A stretch of DNA of 64,000 nucleotides from Theropithecus gelada (GCF_003255815.1 NC_037669.1:129364216-129428215); one strand, 5' to 3'. Positions 24,145 through 34,664 are shown, numbered from the stretch's first letter. The notes: generated by a model from the sequence alone, not told the origin. Made by a program: numbers and translations.

Positions 24145-24667
24145 TGTCTGGAATTGGTTCCTTCTGGCGGGTTCTTGGTCTCACCGACTTCAAGAATGAA
24201 GCTGTGGCCCCTCACAGTGAGTGTTACAGTTCTTAAAGATGGTGTGTCTGGAGTTTGTTCCTTCAGATATTCAGACATTTATGGAGTTGCTTCCTTCTGG
24301 TGGGTTTGCTGTCTTGCTGACTTCAGGAGTGAAGCCACAGAGTGTTACAGAAGCAGTGAGCGTTACAACTCTTAAAGGTGGTGTGGACCCAGAGAGTGAG
24401 CAGAAGCAAGATTTATTGTGAAGCGCCAAAGAACAAAGCTTCCACAGCATGGAAGGGGACCCCAGTGGGTTACTGCTGCTGGCTCGAGTGGCCAGCTTTT
24501 ATTACCTTATTTGGCCCTGCCCACATCCTGCTGATTGGTTCATTTTACAGAGTGCTGATTGGTCCATTTTACAGAGTGCTGATTGGTGCTTTTACAATCC
24601 TTTAGCTAGACACAAAAGTTCTCCAAGTCCTCACCTGACCCAGACACCCAGCTGGCTTTACCCCTCA
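24145..24667 (-). mobile_element. LTR12-type 3' LTR of the provirus
   Basis: The minus strand starts TGAGGGGTAAAGCCAGCTGG and ends CCAATTCCAGACA. It carries CCAAT boxes (plus-strand 'gctgattgg', three copies at about 24530-24590) and an AATAAA (complement 24412-24417). It is shorter than the solo copy at 31953-33046 because it lacks the long GC-rich U3 start of that subtype. Confidence 0.85.
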
Positions 24668-24834
24668 ATCACCCCTCTAAATAGGACACCCCAACTGCTG
24701 TCAAGAATTGGGCAATGACCACACTAGCTAATTCCTGCTGGATATGGGCAAAGAAGGGGCCCTGCAAGTTGTAGTGTCCTCCAGAGGGGAACTTTTTAGG
24801 CCAGTAAAAGGGCCATCAGGTATGTCCAGGGGTC

Positions 24835-25050
24835 CTCAGTAGAAGTTGTTAGTTGAGATCATTTGGGGTTCCATTTGAAAGATTATCTGTAGCTTGATAG
24901 CTTTGATCCTAGAGAAAATGAATTTGACAAAGAGGTTAAAAATACACGGCCCAAAGGCGAGTAATAGTAAGATGGCCATGTCGCCCAACTCCAGAGGTTG
25001 GTATAAGAATTTGAAAGGTGCTGTCTGATTTCAGAAGCCTTTTCTTATAA
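24835..25050 (-). pseudogene. ERV1 envelope C-terminal remnant (membrane anchor and tail)
   Basis: The minus strand keeps a short open stretch with a hydrophobic run (LLLLAFGPCIFNL) followed by a basic and amphipathic tail, ending at a stop near 24835. This resembles the transmembrane anchor and cytoplasmic tail of gammaretrovirus-like ERV envelopes of the HERV-W/HERV9 group. The surface subunit and fusion region are not present, so it is only a fossil. Confidence 0.6.
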
Positions 25051-25744
25051 ATGCCAGGTGGCATCTCATACTGTCCCTGACTGGTTAGTGTAAAAACAAC
25101 ACTCTTCCCCTAAGAAAGTGAAGAGTCCTCTTTTCTCAGCAGTGAGGAGGTCTAGGCCTCAGCGGTTTTGGAGAGTCACTACTGCTAAAGAGTCTATTTG
25201 GGATTGTAGAATAAGGATAGATTTTGTTATTTCTTGCAAACTGTTTGAGAAATCCTTTGGGAATGTGTGGTAGTAGGATAATACATGCTACACTATTAAC
25301 TTTTAGCAAACTTTACTTTTGTTGAAAACCTTACAAGATTTTAATTTTAATTTTTCTTTGCTATTAATAAAACCTTGTTCAGTCCATATTAACTTAGAAT
25401 TGGTATAGATGGCTCCTTCATGATTCTGTAAGTACTTTAATGTTTGGCTGAGTGCAAACAGCTAGCACGTTTGAGCAGACCAATTATTAAGCAATTTTCC
25501 TAACTACTTCTACAAGAGTTTCCTTATACTTATTGAATACCCATTGTGTCTTTTTCCCTTAATCACTCAGGAGGAACCATCTATCATCCTGTCCTGAAGG
25601 GAGTTCCTCCTAGATCTGGTCGGAACTTTGTATGGTAATTAATTAAGATTTTGATTCCCTGTTAGGAAATCTGCTGCGTTTAAGGATTTTTGATAGGAAG
25701 GCTTTGGGTTGTCAGTGGCCTCAGTGCTTTCTGGCTATGCCCTT

Positions 25745-25830
25745 GTTTACACTGACAACAAGGTGGTATTGGAGTGTTATAGGGTCTGTTTACACTGACA
25801 ACAAGGTGGTATTGGAGTGTTACAGGGTCC
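25745..25830 (+). repeat. 43-bp tandem duplication within the ERV
   Basis: Two adjacent copies (25745-25787 and 25788-25830) beginning 'gtttacactgacaacaaggt' differ at only about one base, so the duplication is younger than the surrounding decay. Confidence 0.9.
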
Positions 25831-25912
25831 TTGAAGAAGACATTCAATTATCAACTATAGGTTTTAAATTTACCCTGGCTTTTAAAATAATAGACTACAC
25901 TGTTTTTTCTTT

Positions 25913-26110
25913 ACTGCTTCCATGTCTTTTTCTCTCTGACTCCTTCTTTGTCTGTCTCTTCCTCTCTCCTTCTCTCTTTCACTTTTTGTCTCTCTGTCTC
26001 TTCCTCTCTCTATCTCTCTCTTTCTGTCTTCCCTACCTCCTTTTCTTTCTGACTCCCTCTTTGTCTCTGTCACTTCCTCTCTTTCTCTCCCTCACTTCCT
26101 TTCTGCTGGT
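25913..26110 (-). repeat. Purine-rich (GA) low-complexity segment in the ERV
   Basis: About 200 bp of plus-strand TCTC/TTCC/TGTC, purine-rich on the proviral strand. It lies between the protease remnant and the env remnant, where most of pol is missing. Frames here translate as charged Arg/Lys/Glu repeats, an artefact of composition. Confidence 0.8.
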
Positions 26111-26434
26111 CTTTCCCTGCCTCTGTCAGTTGCTTATGTTGTGGTTCTCCCCTCTCCTTCCCCTTTTTGTGGCTTTAGCAGTTTAAGACTGTTACCTCCT
26201 TGGGTTTTTTCACTGCATACAATAACTCTGTGGTTTCCTTGTGATATTTAATGGGGATTCCCCCAGAATTTAGGAAGTCCCTTTCTTTCCATATTGCAGC
26301 ATGGGCATGTAGGATTAGATAAGCATACTTACTACATGTAGCAAAGTCTCCCAATTACAACTGAGGACGTGGGTGAAATACCTGGTTACAGGCTGTGAAA
26401 GCATTCCTTGGATGGTAACAGACCTTGAGGACAG

Positions 26435-26572
26435 CTATCCAGGACAGGAGATTAACACCGCGAAAGCTGTGCCGGTGTCCAGGAGGAAGTCAATTTCCTG
26501 ACCCTCAATGGTTAAACATACCCAGGGCTCAGTGAGGGTGATGACATGAGCTGGCACTTGTCCCGGGCACCC
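26435..26572 (-). pseudogene. ERV1 protease remnant in frame after the gag stop
   Basis: Immediately after the gag TGA (26573-26575) the same frame stays open for 45 codons and contains the aspartic-protease active-site motif FLLDTGTA. It ends at a TAG. Gag and protease in one frame separated by a single stop is the gammaretroviral readthrough arrangement. The rest of protease and reverse transcriptase is broken or missing. Confidence 0.75.
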
Positions 26573-27754
26573 TCAGTCCTGTCGTTTGATCATCTGGTTG
26601 GGAGCTTCTGGCCCAGAGAACCTTTGCTCTCTGGGGAAGTGCACCTTCCAGTGATTGCTTCGGCACAGTGGACATTGGCAAAGGGGCAGCTTGTTTCTCG
26701 TTGAACAAATTTTTTTAAAGTGTCCTTGCAAACCACACTGATAACAAGCCCTACCAGATGATTGGCCTGCTCTAATTTCTGTCTTCCCTGAAACAGCAAG
26801 GTTTGTTTGTCTGAGGGTTATGACTAAGGCTGTGGCCTTTCTCAGATCTTGCTTTTCCTTTTGGGCCTGGTCTTCTTTATCCCTATTATAGAACACCGAG
26901 GTTGCCAGGTTTAATAATGCCTCCACATTTTGTTCAGGGCCCAGGGGTCACTTTTGGAGCTTTCTTCTGATAGCTGCAGCTGACTGGGTAATAAACTTTT
27001 CTTTTAGGATCAACTGACCCTCGAGTGAGTCAAGTGACAGAGGAGTATATTTTCTTAAGGTCTCCCACAGATGCTCGAGGAAGGCAGAAGGATTTTCTTC
27101 CTTTCCCTGAGTTATGGTGGACATCATTGAATAATTCATGGAATTTTTCCTAATTCTCCTTAGTCCTTCTGGAACACAGGTCAGCAGGTGTTTGCAAATC
27201 CAGTCCCCATTATCTGAGTTGAGGTCCCAGTGGGGATCCTTACTGAGAATGACTTGCTGACCAGTAGGGAATTTGTCCCTTTTTTGAGCTGTCATTTTAT
27301 AATTTACTTGACTAAGATACCAGGCATCTTCAAACTCTTGGGCTGCAGCTAAAGCCACATTATTTTCATTAAAGGCCAGGGTTTGATCTAACAATAGGAT
27401 GACATCTCTCCAAGTGAGATCAAAGGTTTGCCCTAGACCCTGTAGGACATCTACGTACCTATCAGAATAATCTGAAAACTTCCCCAGGTCTGCCTTGATC
27501 TGCTTTAAATCAGAGAGGGAGAAGGGGACATGTACCCTGGTTGGGCCAAATTCCCCTCCTGCTACAGCTTGAAGGGGACATAACCGATAGTCTGGGGGTT
27601 TTTGTGGTACTTTGGAGATTTCTTTGCTTATTTCCTTTTGGGTGGGGGAGATTAGAAGAGGATTAGCATTAATAGGAAGGGGAGCTATAGGGAGGCTAGG
27701 ATATGGGGGTAAGCTGAGAGGTCCTCCTGTGGGAGGTAAATGCAAGCTTTGCAT
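26573..27754 (-). pseudogene. ERV1 gag remnant: capsid and nucleocapsid
   Basis: One minus-strand frame from 27754 to 26573 is broken by a single TGA at 26948-26950. The 268-residue upstream part has a proline-rich start and a p30-like capsid, with PSAFLEHLWETLRKYTPLSL resembling the major homology region. The downstream part has a complete CCHC zinc knuckle (C-YQ-C-GLQG-H-FKKI-C) and a second knuckle (CPLCRSNHWKVHFP) whose last Cys is gone. It is non-functional: the matrix portion lies in another frame. Confidence 0.85.
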
Positions 27755-27921
27755 AGTTGTGGATTCTCCTTTAATGAAAATAAAGCTTGGACATAAGGTA
27801 TTTCACTCCATTTGCCTTCCCTCTTACAGAAAAAGTCAATCTGCAGGATAGTATTGTAATTTATATTTCCCTCAGGTGGCCATTTTTCTCCATCAGAGAG
27901 AGAATATTGGGGCCAGGCCAT
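27685..27921 (-). pseudogene. ERV1 gag remnant: end of matrix
   Basis: A 78-codon frame with WPQYSLSDGEKWPPEG and KREGKWSEIPYVQ motifs resembles the matrix region of HERV-W/HERV9-type gag. It is in a different frame from the capsid piece at 27754, so at least one indel separates them. Confidence 0.7.
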
Positions 27922-28080
27922 AGTTCAGAAAAAAATGAGCCATCTCTTTTTCAGGGTTTACAGGTCAAATTGGTCCCAATGGCTTAGGATGCATTTCAAG
28001 GGTGAGCCTGTTGATGCCTGAGTGTTTCCCATCTGAAAGACAAAACTTCTTGTGGTTTTGTTTTGTTTGTTTCTCTCCCT

Positions 28081-28240
28081 GCCCAAGAACCTGCAATGGT
28101 CCCTGGACCCTGCTGCTCAGAATAGTTGCACTCACTAACACAGCAGCAGAAACACCTCTTGCCCAAGAACCCACAATGGTCCCTGGACCCTGCTGATCAG
28201 AATAGTTGCACTCACTGATGCAGTAGCAGAAACAGTAGTT
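28081..28240 (+). repeat. 80-bp tandem duplication in the ERV 5' region
   Basis: Copies 28081-28160 and 28161-28240 both begin 'gcccaagaac' and contain 'atggtccctggaccctgct'. They differ at about ten positions. A looser repeat of about 95-bp period follows ('tcagatttagtgg' at about 28274 and 28369). Confidence 0.9.
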
Positions 28241-28244
28241 TTCC

Positions 28245-29256
28245 TCCAAGACTACAAGGAGGACCGAGGAAGGTCAGATTTAGTGGTCCTCACCCACTCA
28301 TTGTTGAAAACCTGCACCCTTGCCTGTCCTCCTAGACCACCAAGAAGACCGAGAAAAATCAGATTTAGTGGCCCTTATGGACACATTTTCAAATACCTGT
28401 TAGAGTCCTGAGTATTCTCCTGTTAGTACTGGGACTTGACCCCTGTCCTATAGAGATGTTATACCCCGAAAATGAAGTGAATGGCCATACCCTGAGGGAG
28501 AGAAGGGACCTCCAGGGTTGGAAGAGTGATGCCTTTTGTCCTCACTTGAATAGGAAGGATATAATTTCTGAGGCTCCCCATATCCTAGCTTCAGGAATAG
28601 CTTTTGTTAGGCCTGTTAGTCTGAGGAGGGATCCTAAAATTCCAGATAGTCCCCCCTACCATGGGGCTTTGGGCAAAAATTATGTCTTTCTGATTGGTGA
28701 GCCTGGGTGCCTAAAGAAGGGAATAGAGTCCTGGAGTTTATACAGAAATCATTGTTAGCAGAGAAACTAGAAAAGCACCAGAGACAGGGGGTGGTTTTTG
28801 GAATGGGGACTAGCCTCGGAGAAGAGGTGAGAGGAAATTTGTCTGACAAGCATTACGACCCAGGAGGCAAGGATCAGGATAGACAGGACAGATGGGCAAG
28901 TCTCTCTAGGGCGACATGCCTTTGAGAGTTCTGCTCATGGCTGCAGAGTCAACCAACTTGTTGTCGGGACCTCAGAGCTGAATGGCTTTCCTCTCTGTCG
29001 ACCCTTGGCTCAGCCCAGAAGTACAGGAAAAGTGGAAGCTGGTTCCAGGCAAACCAACACTCCCAACTCCAAAGAGTTGGGGGTTGTTAGAGAGCCCTTT
29101 CTCAGAAAGCCTGACACCCGTGTCTTTTGTCCGGCAGCTGCACTCATCACTTTTAACTGGCTGACAGGTGCCCGGTATTTAGTCCTCAAATTCTAAGGAA
29201 AAATAGGACAGAATAGCAAGCAAAAGGGGTCCAATGGTGCTGACTGCTTGGCAATT
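28245..29256 (-). other. Proviral leader between gag and the primer-binding site
   Basis: About 1 kb of non-coding leader of the minus-strand provirus. It is GC-richer than its surroundings. No convincing gag start is visible: the expected region is disrupted by the tandem duplications. Confidence 0.6.
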
Positions 29257-29274
29257 GTCCCTTCATGGTCACCA
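29257..29274 (-). other. Retroviral primer-binding site, tRNA-Arg type
   Basis: The minus strand reads TGGTGACCATGAAGGGAC three bases after the CA end of the LTR. It fits the complement of a tRNA-Arg 3' end with about two mismatches, the primer type associated with HERV9. Confidence 0.75.
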
Positions 29275-29277
29275 AAA

Positions 29278-30181
29278 TGTGTTGGAATTGGTTCCTTCCG
29301 GTGGGTTCTTGGTCTCACTGACTTCAAGAATGAAGCCTTGGACCGTCGCGGTGAGTGTTACAGTTCTTAAAGATGGTGTGCCCGGAGTTTGTTCCTTCAG
29401 ATGTTCAGATGTGTCTGGAGTTTCTTCCTTCCGGTGGGTTTGTGGTCTCACTGACTTCAGGAGTGAAGCTGCAGACCTTCGTGGTGAGTGTTACAGCTCT
29501 TAAAGGTAGTGCGTGCCAGATGCGGTGGCTCAAGCCTGTAATCCCACCACTTTGGGAGGCCAAGACGGGTGGATCACGAGGTCAGGAGATCGAGACCATC
29601 CTGGCTAACACGGTGAAACCCCATCTCTACTAAGAAATACAAAAAACTAGCCAGGCGAGGTGGCAGCTGCCTGTAGTCCCAGCTACTGGGGAGGCTGAGG
29701 CCGGAGAATGGCGTGAACCCGGGAGGCGGAGCTTGCAGTGAGCTGAGGTCTGGTCACTGCACTCCAGCCTGGGCGACAGAGCGAGACTCCGCCTCAAAAA
29801 GAAAAAAAAAAAAGAAAAAAAAAATGGTGGTGCGGACCCAAACTGTGAGCAGAAGCAAGATTTACTATGAAGAGCGAAAGAATAAAGCTTCCACAGTGTG
29901 GAAGGGGACCTGAGCGGGTTACTGCTGCTGGCTCAGGTGACTAGCTTTAATTCCCTTATTTGGCCCTACCCACATCCTGCTGATGCATCCATTTTACAGA
30001 GCGCTGATTGGTCCATTTTATAGAGTGCTGATTAGTCCATTTCACAGAGTGCAGATTGGTGTGTTTACAATCCTTTAGCTAGACACAGAGCACTGATTGG
30101 TGCATTTACAATCCTTTAGTTAGACACAAAAGTTCTCCAAGTTCCCACCTGAACCAGAAGCCCAGCTGGCTTCACCTCTCA
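29278..30181 (-). mobile_element. LTR12-type 5' LTR of the provirus, with an Alu inside
   Basis: The minus strand starts TGAGAGGTGAAGCCAGCTGG (complement ending at 30181) and ends CCAACACA at 29278. It carries several CCAAT boxes between 29990 and 30110. An Alu (29514-29824) splits the downstream part. Without the Alu it is about 590 bp, close to its partner at 24145-24667. Confidence 0.85.
29514..29824 (+). mobile_element. AluY, Old World monkey type, inside the 5' LTR12
   Basis: It has 'gcggtggctcaagcctgtaa', 'gacgggtggatcacgaggtc' and 'ggtctggtcactgcactcc', changes seen in the cercopithecid AluY lineage. It is flanked by 'ggtagtgcg' and 'ggtggtgcg', a duplication of LTR sequence with one mismatch. 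Confidence 0.9.
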
Positions 30182-30296
30182 ATGTCTTCCCCAGTGCATT
30201 ATTTCAGAAGGCACATTATTGCCCAGCATGGGTGATGTTGACATTGAGCACTTGAAGCAGCATCTACAAAGTTTTTCTGTAAAGTTATTATTTCTT

Positions 30297-30603
30297 TTTT
30301 TTTTTTTTTTTTTTGAGACGGAGTCTCGCTCTCTCTCCCGAGCTGGAGTGCAGTGGCCAGATCTCAGCTCACTGCAAGCTCTGCCTCCGGGGTTCACGCC
30401 ATTCTCCTGCCTCAGCCTCCCGAGTAGCTGGGACTACAGGCACCCGCCACCTTGCCTGGCTAGTTTTTTTTGTATTTTTTTTTTTAGTAGAGACGGGGTT
30501 TCACCATATTCGCCAGGATGGTCTCGATCTCCTGACCTCGTGATCCGCCCATCTCGGCCTCCCAAAGTGCTGGGATTACAGGCTTGAGCCACCGCGCCCG
30601 GCC
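30297..30603 (-). mobile_element. AluY, Old World monkey type, antisense
   Basis: Full-length antisense Alu with the complements of 'ggctcaagcctgtaatccc' and 'gatctggccactgc'. A perfect 15-bp target duplication, 'aagttattatttctt', lies at 30282-30296 and 30604-30618, so it is young. Confidence 0.95.
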
Positions 30604-30619
30604 AAGTTATTATTTCTTC

Positions 30620-31950
30620 TTTTGTAATTAATAAGCAATTTCCTGTGAAAAACTATAAGTGCATAAATATACTCCTTCTTATCAATGTTTTACTGGATAT
30701 CTTATTCATTGATGATTTTCCAACTTCAACTACTATATGTATTAGTTTCCACTCAACTATAAAAAGAGCTTTTATTTTTGTGCCATTTATTTATTCATTA
30801 TATCAATATGATTTCGTAACTTCTTATTTATTTCAATTAGTTATTAAAATTTGGTTATTTAATGTTTGAATTGTCCCAAATTTGTCTGTTGAAGTCTCTA
30901 TACATTAAACTTTGTGTCCTTTTGACAGGTCCTTATATCTCTTTAGGCAGTTCTTTACTTTCTAGTGCTAAATTAAGTACCAGGTTCATCTTATGCTTTG
31001 CCAGCCACATGCCTGTAACCACCTGTTACTCTTGGTTCATTTTCGTGTTGATGAATTGTATTTAGAAAACAAGTGTTGTATGCTCATTGCCATTGAAATA
31101 GCATTCTTTTTAGGTCTTTTTAGTAGACAGAGATAGAAGAAGATACATATGAACACACACATACACACACACATAGATTGTGTGTATCATGAGTCTGTAA
31201 CAATGCCTCCAACTGCAATGCTACAATATATATTTAATGCTAGCACTTCTACTTCTGTATTTTAACTCCTCTTACCACATTAAGAAAAATGACTTTTATT
31301 ATCATCAGTACATTTACTCATTTCCTCAAGCTTAGTATAATAAATGGTAGTTTTAGAAATGCTGACATATCTCATCAAAAAAAGTAAACTTACTAATTGA
31401 ATACCCATTTTCATCATTTTAGGTAAAAATAATATAAAGTGAAATGAACAAATGCAATTCAGTGAATTTTGAATTGTGCCCTTACTTGGCTAACCCACAC
31501 CTCAATCAATATACACAAATGTTTCATACCAGAAAGTTTCCTCATAACCCTTCTGATTTTTTAAATCATAGACTAATTTTGTGATATTATATAAATAGAA
31601 TCACAGAGTGTGTGCAGTTTTATCTTCTCAGTTTCAGTGTAATACTTTTTGAATTATTTCTGGTATTGTTCTTATCAGTAATTTGTTCTTTTTTAACTGT
31701 ATGAAACTATTAATAAATTACCAGATTCCAGATTGAGTCTGAAACCAAATGAGAAAATATTGTATATGAATCAGCTATAGAAGAGGTGAAAGAGGGAAGT
31801 CAACTTGGCCATCAAAATTTTTGTCATCAGTGATTGGTACTATAGAGTTAACTTTTACTGAAATGAAGATAACAATGAGATGAACAGGCTGGAGCTCAGA
31901 TGTGGGCACATATATTTTGAGATACTTGTTAGAAAAACAATTATAATAGT
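30620..31950. other. Mostly unassigned; probable old L1 piece and a CA-rich patch
   Basis: A CA-rich patch lies at about 31152-31185. Sequence at 31400-31720 ('ataaatagaatcacagagtg', 'ccagaaagtttcctcataac') resembles the antisense 3' region of an old L1. The rest has no nameable feature. Confidence 0.45.
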
Positions 31951-31952
31951 AG

Positions 31953-33046
31953 TGTTTCCAGAATTAGTGAGTTCTTGGTCTTGCTGACCTCAAGAATAAA
32001 GCTGTGGACCCTCACAATGCATGTTACAGTTCTTAAAGACTGTGTGTCTGGTGTTTGTTCCTTCAGCTGTTCAGATGTGTCTGCAGTTTCTTCCTTCTGG
32101 TAGGTTTGTAGTCTTCCTTGCCTCAGGAGTGAAGCTGCAGACCTTCACAGTGAGTGTTACAGCTCATAAAGGTGGTGTGGACCCAAAAACAGAGCACCAA
32201 CGAGATTTATTGCAAAGAGCCAAAGAACAAAGCCTCCAAACCCTGGAAGAGAACCGGAGTGGGTTACCGCGATGGTGCAGGTGTCCTGCTTTTATTCCCT
32301 TATCCGGCCCCACCCACATCCTGCTGATTGGTCCATTTTACAGAGAGCTGATTGGTCCATTTTGCAGACAGCTTATTGGTTCATTTTACAGAGAGCTGTT
32401 GGGTCCGTTTTACAGAGAGCTGATTGGTCCATTTTGACAGAGTGCTGATTGTTGCATTTACAAATCTTTAGCTAGACACAGAGTGCTGATTGGTGCATTT
32501 ACAGTCCTTTAGCTAGACGGAAAAGTTCTCCAAGTACCCTCCCCTCCCAAAGCCCAACTGGCTTCACCTCTCACTGGAACTCCTGTAGGACTTTGCAGTA
32601 CATAACCTGGGCTCTCTGGCAACCCAGAGGGAGCTGTCCCAGACAACCAAGAGGAAAAGAGAGGAAGGGAGAAAGAGAGGGAGACCCGCCATGGTGACCA
32701 GCAATCCCACAAAGAGGGAACTGTGGTCCACGCACAGAATTCAGCCTCCGATCAAGGTCAGCCGGTGCTGGTCGGCTATGCCAAGTGGAGGGCTTGTGGA
32801 GCCCATGCTTACCCGGAACCCGCGCGGGCCAGTGAGCACCATGGGCAGCCCCAGCTCCCACACGCGCCTTTCTCTTCACACTTGCCTGCAAGCAGAGGGA
32901 GCCGGCTCTGTCCTGGCCAGCCCCAGAGAGGGACCATCACAGTGCTGTGGCAGGCTGCAGGGCTCCTCCAGAGCGGTCTGAGTGCATGAAGAGGCCAAGG
33001 AGGTGCTGAGAAGGAGCGAGGGCTGCTAGCACGTTGTCACCTCTCA
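31953..33046 (-). mobile_element. Solo LTR12 (HERV9 group), full length
   Basis: A 1,094-bp minus-strand LTR. It starts TGAGAGGTGACAACGTGCTA (complement ending at 33046), has a GC-rich U3, tandem CCAAT-box repeats, a TATA/AATAAAAGC-like segment near 32290 and an AATAAA at 32206-32211 (complement). A perfect 4-bp duplication, gtag, sits at 31949-31952 and 33047-33050, the length typical of this group. It is the long-U3 subtype, unlike the two proviral LTRs upstream. Confidence 0.92.
32325..32510 (-). promoter_or_regulatory. Tandem CCAAT-box repeat array in LTR12 U3
   Basis: About seven units of 22-40 bp beginning 'gctgattggtccattttaca' on the plus strand. Four or five keep ATTGG, that is CCAAT on the LTR strand. 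Such arrays in HERV9 LTRs are known NF-Y binding enhancers. Activity of this copy is inference. Confidence 0.75.
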
Positions 33047-33129
33047 GTAGGGTATATTTTTATTTGTTTCAGAAGTTGAGAGAAATAAGAGCATGCTGGA
33101 GAAAAGGCTTCATTGTAGAACACCAAAGT

Positions 33130-33560
33130 TTGTATTGATCTTTTTAATTTTGCTGTTTTTTTTCCTAAGTTCTTATAATGAACACTTCACTTATTGTTTT
33201 CAGAATTTTATCATTCCTGATGTACACAACTGATATGAAGTACTCCATTAGCTTAATCCCATGTGTGTTTTAGATAATTGTTGTATTTTCTAATTTTAAT
33301 CATTCTTTATTGTAGCATCATTAGTTATGTAAAGTGAAATGTTTTTAAAATTTGAAAACAGTTTTTGTCAAGTTATCTCTTGTTATTTTTAGTTTCTCTC
33401 ACTATGATCAGAGAGACAGGATTCTATAATTTCCATTTTCTGATGTTTATTGAAACTTTATGACAAAGACCATGATTAATTTTTAGAAGTACTAAATAAC
33501 TTCTTGCAAATAATTTATATTATTCCACATTTGGGGAACCAGATTATAAATATATTGTGT
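33130..33560 (-). mobile_element. Possible old L1 fragment
   Basis: Weakly L1 ORF2-like in antisense ('ttagtttctctcactatgat' followed by a 'cagagagacaggattc' block). Heavily decayed; boundaries and family are uncertain. Confidence 0.4.
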
Positions 33561-34653
33561 ACATTAAGTGAGCAGAGACCAGTAGTACTAGTAGAAAATG
33601 TTAAACTATATTAATTTCAGTCCCAAAGAAGAAAACATCAGCACTTTTACAGATGTGCTAGACAAAATCCTTTGGATTAGTAATAGAATTCTTGGAATTT
33701 TGAAAAGAAATATAGTTTCTCAGCTACAGGTTACATTCTCAACCTCTTTTGCAGCTATGTATTGCCATGATAGCAATTTTAAACCGATGAGATATGAAAG
33801 GATGTGATATGTGAAACTTCCTTGATAGACTGCTGGCCCTAGATTTTCTCACAGCCAATCCTGTTGTCTGAGAAGGTGTTAATTGGAGGTAAACACTTTT
33901 GATGCAAAGATAGAAGTCACACACTCAGAATGCAACGAATTACCTAATTGACTCAGAGTCCACAATCTAGGTCTGTGAATTAATGGCTCAAGTCTAGGTA
34001 TTAGGTAAGTCATGAAATTTCCACACTTGATTTTAATAAAATGCTCATCTATGTCAAAGATGTCTGGTGTGTCAAAACATTCTGATTATTACCAGCCTTG
34101 CTGCCCATTTTGATGACTATGCTGACCTAATTTCTCATGGTTATATGAAGTCTGCAAACCTAGAATCCTATCATCTTACTAAAGTTTAAGAGCTCATTGC
34201 AATACCAATATCTTTATCTATAACTCTGGCTTCCAGAGAATAGCCAATATAGAGGTTTTCAAGGATGTTGGTACTTCCTACACAAACGTCTTTACTCAAG
34301 GTATTGGTGGGGGAACTGTCCTCTGGATACTCCCAGGAGACATTGTTAAGTGATATGAAGCAGGACATATATAATGAATTTGCTCTTACACTCTTATCAT
34401 TTAAAACCTTTAGATTCCTTCCATTACAGTATAACAAGGACATGATGAAATCTCAACTTTATTTGATGTAGGTCATTTTTGATCCCAGGTTTCATTCAAA
34501 CAAATGAATAACATGTTATAGTCAATTTCATATGCTCAAGATAACAGATTTGATATTGTTAATGGCTCAAAGTTATTGTTCAGCATTTTTGCTAATTGTA
34601 TTAATATCAGTAACATCAGTTATATGCAACAATATTTTTTTTTCATTCCTGAT
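33561..34653. other. Unassigned AT-rich sequence
   Basis: No nameable element or gene. The open frames at 33598-33807 and 34186-34443 show no recognisable domain. Confidence 0.5.
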
Positions 34654-34664
34654 ATAACATTCTT

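Larger units (their letters stand above)
24145..30181 (-). mobile_element. HERV9-like (ERV1) provirus, defective
   Basis: Two LTR12-type LTRs in the same minus orientation (29278-30181 and 24145-24667) bracket about 4.6 kb of internal sequence. In the minus direction this is primer-binding site, leader, gag, protease remnant, purine-rich segment and env C-terminal remnant. Most of pol and env is absent; intact relatives have a clearly longer internal region. The 4-bp flanks (atta at 24141-24144, atgt at 30182-30185) do not match, from mutation, rearrangement or recombination. Decayed frames and an inserted Alu show it is not functional. Confidence 0.82.

Noticed and set aside
25704..26186. 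160-residue plus-strand open frame rich in Ser, Leu and Phe
   Set aside because: It is the translation of the pyrimidine-rich low-complexity segment on the strand opposite the provirus. No domain or start context.
27965..28249. 94-residue minus-strand frame near the start of gag
   Set aside because: It reads through the 80-bp tandem duplication and shows no matrix-like motif; treated as leader sequence.
30219..30587. 122-residue frame containing SLPSSWDYRHPPPCL-type sequence
   Set aside because: This is a classic translated Alu; it spans the Alu at 30297-30603. The same applies to frames over the other Alus.
32691..32989. Two overlapping plus-strand frames in a GC-rich block, possible CpG-island exon
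   Set aside because: The block is the U3 of the minus-strand solo LTR12; the frames are antisense to it and arise from its composition.
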